Shown here in pieces: positions 4,359-10,042 of a DNA stretch of 10,042 nucleotides. Both the position numbers and the translations under genes were made by a program. The notes beneath the pieces were generated by a model. The model saw only the letters and a program-made list of their open reading frames with translations. It had not been told where the DNA came from and searched no databases. How positions within the stretch are numbered: position 1 is the stretch's first letter; each line of letters starts with the position of its first letter. The DNA lies in contig CAAFXD010000202.1 in the NCBI GenBank assembly GCA_900766945.1, forward strand, positions 1 through 10,042, written 5' to 3'. Origin of the DNA: Clostridia bacterium (GTDB taxonomy: Bacteria; Bacillota; Clostridia; Oscillospirales; Acutalibacteraceae).

Positions 4359-6260
4359 ATGCCGAAACAAACAAACAAAAAGCCGAAAAGTGAGCACGAG
4401 GTGCCGCTGTACCTGTTCCATGAGGGGAGCAACGCGCGTGCCTACGAATATTTCGGCGCACACAAATCCCCCGCGGGCGTTACCTTCCGTGTGTGGGCGC
4501 CGCACGCCGCTTCTGTGAGCGTGGTCGGTGATTTTAACGAATGGAACGAAACCGATGCGGTCATGCACTATGTGCCGGACAGCGACGGCGTTTGGGAACT
4601 CACCTTGCCCGAGATGGCGCCGTATGCGATTTACAAATACCGCATCGTCTCCAAAAACGGCAAGGTGACCATGAAATGCGACCCCTACGGCGTGCATATG
4701 GAAACGCGCCCGGGCACGGCGACCAAATATTACGAGTTGGAAAATTGCTACGAATGGACGGATGGCGATTGGTGTGCCGCACGCGGCAAACAAAATGTGT
4801 ATAAATCGCCCGTCAATATTTACGAAATCCACGCGGGCTCGTGGAAGCAGTATCCCGACGGCAATTTCTATTCCTACCGCGCGCTTGCCGATGAATTGGT
4901 ACCCTATGTCAAAAAAATGGGCTATACGCACATTGAGTTTATGCCGCTGACGGAATATCCGTATGACGGCTCGTGGGGCTATCAGGTGACGGGCTATTTC
5001 GCCGCCACCTCGCGCTATGGCACGCCGGCGGATTTGATGTATCTAATCGACACCTGCCACAATGCGGGGCTTGGCGTGATTTTGGATTGGGTGCCCGCCC
5101 ACTTCCCGAAAGACGCGCACGGCCTTTACGAATTTGACGGCGAACCGCTGTATGAATACCCCGACCCGCGCAAGGGCGAGCATTATGCGTGGGGCACGCG
5201 CGTGTTCGACTTTGGCAGAAACGAAGTGCGTTCCTTCTTGATGTCGAGCGCGGTGTTCTGGCTGCGCGAATTTCATGTGGATGGCTTGCGTATTGACGCG
5301 GTGGCATCGATGCTGTATCTCGACTATGACCGCGATGACGGGCAGTGGATTGCCAACAAAAACGGCGGGAACGAGAATTTGGAGGCGGTCGAGTTTTTGC
5401 AAAAGCTCAACCAAAACATTTTCCGCGATTATCCGTACGCCTTAATGATTGCCGAGGAAAGCACCGCCTGGCCGATGGTGTCAAAGCCTGTGTTTATGGG
5501 CGGTTTGGGCTTTAACTTCAAGTGGAATATGGGCTGGATGAACGACATTTTGCGCTATTTCTCCTTGGACGGCTTCTTCCGCAAATACAACCACGATTGC
5601 ATCACTTTTTCGCTGTTTTACGCGTTTTCCGAAAACTTCGTCCTGCCGATTTCGCACGACGAGGTGGTGCACGGCAAAAAGTCGCTGATTGACAAAATGC
5701 CCGGCACGTACGAGGAAAAATTCGCGGGCGTGCGCGCATTCGTCGGCTATATGATGGCGCACCCCGGCAAAAAACTGATGTTTATGGGGCAGGAGTTCGG
5801 GCAGTTTATCGAGTGGAATTATGAGCAGGGCTTGGATTGGCTGTTGCTTGACTACCCGCAACACCGTGCACTGCAAAATTATTTCCGCGAAATCAACCTG
5901 CTTTACAAAAAGACCAAACCGCTGTGGGAGGTCGACGATTCGTGGGAGGGCTTCTCGTGGATTTCCTCCGACGACAAAGACAATTCCGTCATTGCGTTCC
6001 GCCGCATTGACGAAAGCGGCAAGGAAATGATCGCCGTTTGCAACTTCACCAATGTCGAGCGCACCGATTACCGCATCGGCGTGCCGAAAAAAGGCAATTA
6101 CAAGGTGTTCTTTAATTCCGACGATACCGCGTTCGGCGGCGCGGGACGCGGCGATACAGACAAAATCAAAGCCGACGCCATCAATATGCACGGCTTCGAG
6201 CAAAGTATTTCTTTGGATTTACCGCCGCTTTCGACAATCTATTTAAAGAAAACGCGGTAA
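4359..6260 (+). CDS. glgB: 1,4-alpha-glucan branching enzyme
   Basis: GlgB cuts alpha-1,4 glucan chains and re-attaches the piece by an alpha-1,6 bond, making the branches of glycogen in the cytoplasm. From the ATG at 4359 the protein has 633 residues, normal for the shorter GlgB type. An N-terminal CBM48 domain (about 30-130) contains GVTFRVWAPHAASVSVVGDFNEWNE. The GH13 barrel follows with all four conserved regions: DWVPAHFP (Asp243, His248), DGLRIDAVASML with nucleophile Asp313, AEESTAWP with acid/base Glu366, and LPISHDEVVHGKKS with Asp434. The C-terminal beta domain ends in PPLSTIYLKKTR. The start at 4359 is chosen because AAAGAGG (4344-4350) lies 8 bases away. The in-frame ATG at 4353 is only 2 bases from it, and a longer frame back to 4242 would run through the promoter. 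It is the first gene of the operon; glgC begins 44 bases after its stop. Confidence 0.97.
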   Translation: MPKQTNKKPKSEHEVPLYLFHEGSNARAYEYFGAHKSPAGVTFRVWAPHAASVSVVGDFNEWNETDAVMHYVPDSDGVWELTLPEMAPYAIYKYRIVSKNGKVTMKCDPYGVHMETRPGTATKYYELENCYEWTDGDWCAARGKQNVYKSPVNIYEIHAGSWKQYPDGNFYSYRALADELVPYVKKMGYTHIEFMPLTEYPYDGSWGYQVTGYFAATSRYGTPADLMYLIDTCHNAGLGVILDWVPAHFPKDAHGLYEFDGEPLYEYPDPRKGEHYAWGTRVFDFGRNEVRSFLMSSAVFWLREFHVDGLRIDAVASMLYLDYDRDDGQWIANKNGGNENLEAVEFLQKLNQNIFRDYPYALMIAEESTAWPMVSKPVFMGGLGFNFKWNMGWMNDILRYFSLDGFFRKYNHDCITFSLFYAFSENFVLPISHDEVVHGKKSLIDKMPGTYEEKFAGVRAFVGYMMAHPGKKLMFMGQEFGQFIEWNYEQGLDWLLLDYPQHRALQNYFREINLLYKKTKPLWEVDDSWEGFSWISSDDKDNSVIAFRRIDESGKEMIAVCNFTNVERTDYRIGVPKKGNYKVFFNSDDTAFGGAGRGDTDKIKADAINMHGFEQSISLDLPPLSTIYLKKTR

Positions 6261-6304
6261 ACTGTATTCCTGTGTTTTAAATTCTCATAAGGAGGCAAAA
6301 CTTT

Positions 6305-7516
6305 ATGGCACGCAAAATGGAGTGCATTGCAATGTTGCTTGCAGGCGGGCAGGGCTCGCGCCTGGGCATTCTCACAAAGAACATTGCAAAACCCGCCGTT
6401 CCCTACGGCGGCAAATACAGAATTATCGACTTCCCGCTTTCCAACTGTGTGAATTCGGGCATTTCCACCGTCGGTGTTCTGACGCAGTATCAGCCCCTCG
6501 AATTAAACGATTATATCGGCAACGGGCAACCGTGGGATTTGGACCGCGCCAACGGCGGCGTGCATATTCTCTCGCCCTATCAGCAAATCAAAGGCTCGGA
6601 GTGGTACAAGGGCACGGCAAACGCCATTTATCAGAATATTACCTTTATTGACCGCTACAATCCCGAATATGTGGCGATTTTGTCGGGCGACCATATTTAT
6701 AAAATGGATTATTCCAAAATGCTCGCCTACCATAAAGAAAAAGACGCCGCCTGCACCATTGCGATGCTCGAAGTCCCGTGGGAGGAGGCTTCGCGCTTCG
6801 GCTTGATGCTGGTGGACGAGGACAACAAAATCACCGAATTTGAGGAAAAACCGAAAAATCCGCGCAGCAATAAAGCGTCTATGGGCGTGTACATATTCAC
6901 TTGGAGCAAACTGCGGCAGTATTTGATTGACGATGAAGCAAATCCCAATTCCTCGAACGATTTCGGGCATGATGTCATTCCCGCCATGCACAGTGCAGGG
7001 GAAAGAATGTATGCCTATCTGTTCGACGGCTACTGGAAAGATGTCGGCACGATTGACAGCCTTTGGGAAGCGAATTTGGACTTGTTAAATCCGAAAGTGG
7101 ATTTGGATTTGTCCGACCCGACTTGGAAAATTTACTCCAAAACGCCGACCGCGCCGCCGCATTATGTGGCACCGACCGCCACCGTGCAAAACTCAATGAT
7201 CGGCGAGGGCTCACAGGTCTACGGCGAATTGGATTTCTCCATTTTGTTCCACAATGTCACCGTGGAGGCGGGCGCCGTGGTGCGCGACTCCATTGTGATG
7301 CCCGGTACGGTGATTAAAGCGGGCGCGGTGGTGCAGTACGCCATCGTCGCCGAAAACGCCGTGATAGAGGAAAACGCCGTGGTCGGCGAACGCCCCGAGG
7401 ATATGCAGAATATCGAAGATTGGGGCGTTGCGGTGGTCGGCGCGGGCGTGACCGTGCATAAAGGCGCGCGCGTTGCACCGAAAGCCATGGTGGACACGGA
7501 TGTAGAGGAGGCGTAA
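6305..7516 (+). CDS. glgC: Glucose-1-phosphate adenylyltransferase, catalytic subunit
   Basis: GlgC makes ADP-glucose from ATP and glucose-1-phosphate, the committing step of glycogen synthesis. The 403-residue protein has the nucleotidyltransferase fold with LAGGQGSRLGILT (13-24), KPAVPYGGKYRIIDFPLSNC (29-48) and WYKGTANAIYQN (100-111). Catalytic Asp129 is in SGDHIYKMD, sugar-phosphate-binding Lys182 is in FEEKPKNP, and metal-binding Asp246 is in GYWKDVGT. The C-terminal part, from about 290, is a left-handed beta-helix of hexapeptide repeats (AGAVVRDSIVMPGTVIKAGAVV). In this superfamily that region contributes to oligomer contacts and allosteric control. The start follows AAGGAGG (6289-6295) with a 9-base spacer. 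The end overlaps the ribosome site of glgD (GAGGAGG, 7505-7511), and only 5 bases separate the two genes. All key residues are intact, in contrast to the glgD product. Effector specificity cannot be read from sequence. Confidence 0.97.
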   Translation: MARKMECIAMLLAGGQGSRLGILTKNIAKPAVPYGGKYRIIDFPLSNCVNSGISTVGVLTQYQPLELNDYIGNGQPWDLDRANGGVHILSPYQQIKGSEWYKGTANAIYQNITFIDRYNPEYVAILSGDHIYKMDYSKMLAYHKEKDAACTIAMLEVPWEEASRFGLMLVDEDNKITEFEEKPKNPRSNKASMGVYIFTWSKLRQYLIDDEANPNSSNDFGHDVIPAMHSAGERMYAYLFDGYWKDVGTIDSLWEANLDLLNPKVDLDLSDPTWKIYSKTPTAPPHYVAPTATVQNSMIGEGSQVYGELDFSILFHNVTVEAGAVVRDSIVMPGTVIKAGAVVQYAIVAENAVIEENAVVGERPEDMQNIEDWGVAVVGAGVTVHKGARVAPKAMVDTDVEEA

Positions 7517-7521
7517 GGACA

Positions 7522-8640
7522 ATGACGGGCAACAATATTTTAGGTATTATTTATTCCAATAAGTATGACGAGTGCCTCAGCGAAATTACGGGGCTTCGCA
7601 CCATGGGTTCCGTTCCGTTTGCCGGGCGCTACCGCTTAATTGACTTTGCGCTGTCGAATATGGTCAACAGCGGCATTGAAAAAGTCGGCGTAATTACCAA
7701 AAGCAACTATCAATCCTTAATGGACCATCTCGGCACGGGCAAGCCGTGGGATTTGTCGAGAAAAACCGAGGGTATGTTCATTTTGCCGCCGTTTTCCTCG
7801 GCGGGCAATACGGGCACTTACACCAACCGCGTCGAAATGTTGCGCGGCGTGATGGGCTTTATTGCACGCTCGAATGAGGAGTATGTGCTGCTGTCCGACT
7901 GCAATGTTGTTTTGAATTTGGACATTGCGGAGCTGATGCAGTTCCACACCGACAACAACGCGGATATTTCCGTGGTTTGCAAGCACGGCATTTTGCCGAA
8001 GCTCGACAACATTATGCAGCTCGATTTAAACGGCGACAACCGCGTCGAGCGCATTGCGCTGTCGCCGAACACCACGGGCGAGGTGGATTATTCTTTAAAT
8101 ATGATTTTGATGAAGCGTTCGCTGTTACAGCGCTTGGTCAATGAAAGCGTCAGTTTGAATCAGGAATCGTTTGAACGCGACATTATGCAGGGCAACACGC
8201 AGAAACTGCGGATTTTCGGCTTCCCCGTGACGGGCTTTGCCCGCACGATTGACTCGCTTGCCGACTATTTCAAGGTGAGCATGGAGCTGTTAGACCCCGC
8301 AAACTGCGCGGAACTGTTTAATCCCGACAGACCCGTTTACACCAAGGTGCGCGACGATATGCCCGCGATTTACGGGCTCGGCTCCACCGTCAAAAACTCG
8401 CTGATTGCCAGCGGTTGTATCATTGACGGCGAGGTGGAAAATTCGATTTTGTTCCGCGGCGTGCGCGTCGAAAAGGGCGCGGTGGTGAAAAACTCCATTT
8501 TGATGCAGGGCAGTTTTGTTGCCACGGGCGCAACGCTCAATTATACGATTACCGATAAAAGCGTTGCCATCACCCCGAACAAGACCCTTTCGGGCGCGGA
8601 TAACTACCCGGTATTCGTCGGCAAGGGGATTGTGATTTAA
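7522..8640 (+). CDS. glgD: GlgD, non-catalytic partner subunit of ADP-glucose pyrophosphorylase
   Basis: GlgD is a GlgC paralogue typical of Bacillota. It associates with GlgC and raises or tunes its activity. The 372-residue protein keeps the fold (GRYRLIDFALSNMVNSGIEKVGVITKSNYQSLMDHLGTGKPWDL) and a C-terminal hexapeptide beta-helix (NSLIASGCIIDGEVENSILFRGVRVEKGAVV). Its active site is degraded. The GGxGxRL loop is replaced by IIYSNKYDECL, and the Lys of KPAVP is Gly29. The catalytic Asp of GDH is Asn128 (in SDCNVV). The EKP lysine and the Asp of the KDVGT motif are also absent. This pattern matches the known family and indicates a regulatory rather than catalytic role, by inference from the residues. 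The ribosome site is GAGGAGG (7505-7511), inside the end of glgC, with a 10-base spacer. Its TAA stop overlaps the ATG of the next gene by one base. Confidence 0.95.
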   Translation: MTGNNILGIIYSNKYDECLSEITGLRTMGSVPFAGRYRLIDFALSNMVNSGIEKVGVITKSNYQSLMDHLGTGKPWDLSRKTEGMFILPPFSSAGNTGTYTNRVEMLRGVMGFIARSNEEYVLLSDCNVVLNLDIAELMQFHTDNNADISVVCKHGILPKLDNIMQLDLNGDNRVERIALSPNTTGEVDYSLNMILMKRSLLQRLVNESVSLNQESFERDIMQGNTQKLRIFGFPVTGFARTIDSLADYFKVSMELLDPANCAELFNPDRPVYTKVRDDMPAIYGLGSTVKNSLIASGCIIDGEVENSILFRGVRVEKGAVVKNSILMQGSFVATGATLNYTITDKSVAITPNKTLSGADNYPVFVGKGIVI

Positions 8641-9200
8641 TGGACGAACGGTGCGCGCTGTGCGGCAATTGCACCGCGCAGATGGATTTGGATGTTGTTG
8701 CGTTTGAGGGGTTGGAAGTGAAAGCCTGTCCCTATTGCCGGAAACAGTTGGAACAGACTTTGAAAAATCCCGCGCAAAACAGCGATTGGCTGCAAAGCAT
8801 TTTGCAGGTGGATACCAAAGGCGTGCGCACGGACGAGGTGACGGCGGCGCTGACGCGGATTTGCTATCAAAACGATATTCCGCGCCCGCAACCGGAACCC
8901 GCCGCGCCGGTGATACCCGCACCCGCGCCGGCGGTTGCCGTACCGCCCGTGCCTGCGGCGAACACGGTGCCTGCCGCGCAAAGCGAAGCGGAAAAGACGG
9001 CGGCGTTGGAAGCCCGCGTCACGGCTTTGGAGCAAAAACTTCACAAAATGCAACGGCGTATGTTGCTCTCCAAAATTTTAGGCACGGTGATTCCGATTCT
9101 GGTGGTGTGCATTTTAGCGATTATCTTCGTGCGCTCGGAATATTTCCAAAACATTTTGGACTATTACGACCAACTCGGCGAACTCGCAAACCGTATGTAA
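8640..9200 (+). CDS. Unrecognised zinc-ribbon-like, coiled-coil, single-pass membrane protein in the glycogen operon
   Basis: This 186-residue protein belongs to no family I can name. In order it shows a CxxC pair (Cys5, Cys8, with an extra Cys11) and a second CxxC (Cys30-Pro-Tyr-Cys33), together resembling a zinc ribbon. A polar segment with a WLQSIL helix (about 36-80) follows, then a Pro/Ala-rich linker (81-113) and a heptad-like helix (AALEARVTALEQKLHKM, 121-137). Basic residues (KLHKMQRRM) precede one hydrophobic helix (about 142-164, containing GTVIPILVVCILAIIFV), and a 22-residue acidic/aromatic tail ends in ANRM. By the positive-inside rule the zinc module and coiled coil face the cytoplasm. 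The start overlaps the glgD stop (TAATG), with AAGGGGA at 8623-8629. glgA begins 29 bases after its stop. This placement suggests a role tied to glycogen synthesis, perhaps membrane anchoring or regulation. That is inference from context only. Confidence 0.88.
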   Translation: MDERCALCGNCTAQMDLDVVAFEGLEVKACPYCRKQLEQTLKNPAQNSDWLQSILQVDTKGVRTDEVTAALTRICYQNDIPRPQPEPAAPVIPAPAPAVAVPPVPAANTVPAAQSEAEKTAALEARVTALEQKLHKMQRRMLLSKILGTVIPILVVCILAIIFVRSEYFQNILDYYDQLGELANRM

Positions 9201-9229
9201 CCCATATCTGTATGTAAGGAGTAGGTTTT

Positions 9230-10042
9230 ATGAAAGTATTGTATGTTTCGAGCGAAGCGTTGCCCTTTATGGCGTCGGGCGGGCTTGCCGATGTGGCGGG
9301 CTCTTTGCCGAAGGCGCTGCGCCAGCGCCTAATCGGGTGCCGCGTGGTAATGCCCTTGTATGACGGCATTCGCCAGGAATTAAAAGACCAAATGACCTTT
9401 TTAACCAGCATTACCGTGCCCGTGGCGTGGCGGCGGCAGTATTGCGGCATTTTTGAAGCCAAGGCCAACGGCGTGATTTACTATTTGCTGGACAATCAGT
9501 ATTATTTCAAGCGCGACGGCATTTACGGGTATTATGACGACGCGGAACGCTTTGCGTTTTTCTCGCGCGCGGTGCTCGAAATTCTGCCGCATATCGGCTT
9601 TAAGCCCGACATTATCCACTGTAACGATTGGCAGTCGGCGCTGACGCCCTTGTATTACAGCACGATGTATGCCACCCGCGAGGGGTATGAAAATATTAAA
9701 ACCATTTTTACCATTCACAACATTCAGTATCAGGGCACCTACGGCATGGAACTGATTAACGAGGTTTTGGGGCTTCGCCCGCAGGACAGAGGGCTTATCG
9801 AGTATGACGGCGATGTCAACTTTATGAAAGCCGCCATTGAGACTGCAAACCGCGTCACCACCGTCAGCCCCTCGTATGCCGACGAAATTCTCGACCCGTG
9901 GTATTCGCACGGGCTGGACACCATTTTGCGCCAGCGCAAATGGAAATTGTCGGGCATTTTGAACGGGATTGATACGGATTTATACAATCCCGAAACCGAC
10001 ACGGATATTTTCAAAAACTACTCTGCCGCGGATTTCTCCGCC
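9230..10042 (+). CDS. glgA: Glycogen synthase, GT5 (N-terminal 271 residues; runs off the window)
   Basis: GlgA transfers glucose from ADP-glucose to the non-reducing end of alpha-1,4 glucan. The frame is open from the ATG at 9230 to the window end, about 57% of a usual 475-residue enzyme. The visible N-terminal Rossmann domain has MKVLYVSSEALPF, SGGLADVAGSLPKAL (16-30), YYDDAERFAFFSRAVLE (101-117), IIHCNDWQSAL (128-138), FTIHNIQYQG (160-169), TTVSPSYADEI (210-220) and LSGILNGIDTDLYNPE (240-255). These are all standard for GT5. The lysine of the KTGGL motif (Lys15 in the E. coli enzyme) aligns, without a gap, with Ala15 here. The start is fixed by AAGGAG (9216-9221) with an 8-base spacer. It follows the unnamed membrane-protein gene in the same operon. 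The C-terminal catalytic half is not visible. Confidence 0.96.
   Translation, partial: MKVLYVSSEALPFMASGGLADVAGSLPKALRQRLIGCRVVMPLYDGIRQELKDQMTFLTSITVPVAWRRQYCGIFEAKANGVIYYLLDNQYYFKRDGIYGYYDDAERFAFFSRAVLEILPHIGFKPDIIHCNDWQSALTPLYYSTMYATREGYENIKTIFTIHNIQYQGTYGMELINEVLGLRPQDRGLIEYDGDVNFMKAAIETANRVTTVSPSYADEILDPWYSHGLDTILRQRKWKLSGILNGIDTDLYNPETDTDIFKNYSAADFSA

Noticed and set aside
5481..6203. 240-residue open frame on the minus strand inside glgB
   Set aside because: It lies wholly antisense to a GlgB region with all conserved motifs, has a low-complexity His/Val/Ala-rich composition typical of shadow frames, and has no ribosome site.
8290..8922. 210-residue minus-strand open frame across the glgD / membrane-protein junction
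   Set aside because: It is antisense to two well-supported genes and rich in Arg, Pro and Ala as expected from reverse-complemented GC-rich codons.

Overview
The window looks like chromosomal DNA of a Clostridia-class Bacillota, most likely a gut-type member of the Oscillospiraceae/Ruminococcaceae. The reasons are the moderately GC-rich but not extreme base composition, strong AGGAGG-type ribosome binding sites, a glgC plus glgD gene pair, a lysine-rich single-pass L,D-transpeptidase with an SH3 domain, and REP-like palindromes of the GTAGGGGCG type. The taxonomic call is an inference from protein style, not from a marker gene.

Layout. Positions 1-57 hold the last codons of an unrecognised gene. 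A predicted lipoprotein follows (91-1164) and ends at a strong intrinsic terminator (1188-1218). A GH29 alpha-L-fucosidase (1231-2583) starts only 12 bases after that terminator's T-run. It converges on a membrane-anchored SH3/YkuD L,D-transpeptidase on the minus strand (2622-3626). The two genes share a perfect 20-bp palindromic terminator whose outer ends are the two TAA stop codons. From 3627 to 4358 is a 730-base divergent intergenic region. It contains the transpeptidase promoter, a cluster of REP-like palindromes (3762-4087), a G-tract, a 10-bp inverted repeat and a good promoter for the genes to its right.

The right half (4359 to the end) is a glycogen-synthesis operon on the plus strand: glgB, glgC, glgD, an unnamed gene, glgA (cut by the window end). 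GlgC makes ADP-glucose and GlgD is its catalytically degenerate partner subunit. GlgA builds the alpha-1,4 chains and GlgB adds the alpha-1,6 branches. Gene spacing is tight (44, 5, -1 and 29 bases), every gene has its own ribosome binding site, and no terminator lies between them, so they are probably co-transcribed.

The main novelty candidate is the 186-residue protein encoded at 8640-9200, between glgD and glgA. It has an N-terminal CxxC...CxxC zinc-ribbon-like module, a Pro/Ala-rich linker, a coiled coil and one C-terminal membrane helix. The gene overlaps the glgD stop by one base, so it is translationally tied to glycogen synthesis, and it may anchor or regulate the machinery at the membrane. 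The classical Bacillus order is glgB-C-D-A-P, with nothing between D and A. Secondary points are an Ala in place of the usual Lys of the GlgA KTGGL motif and the structured 5' leader of the operon.
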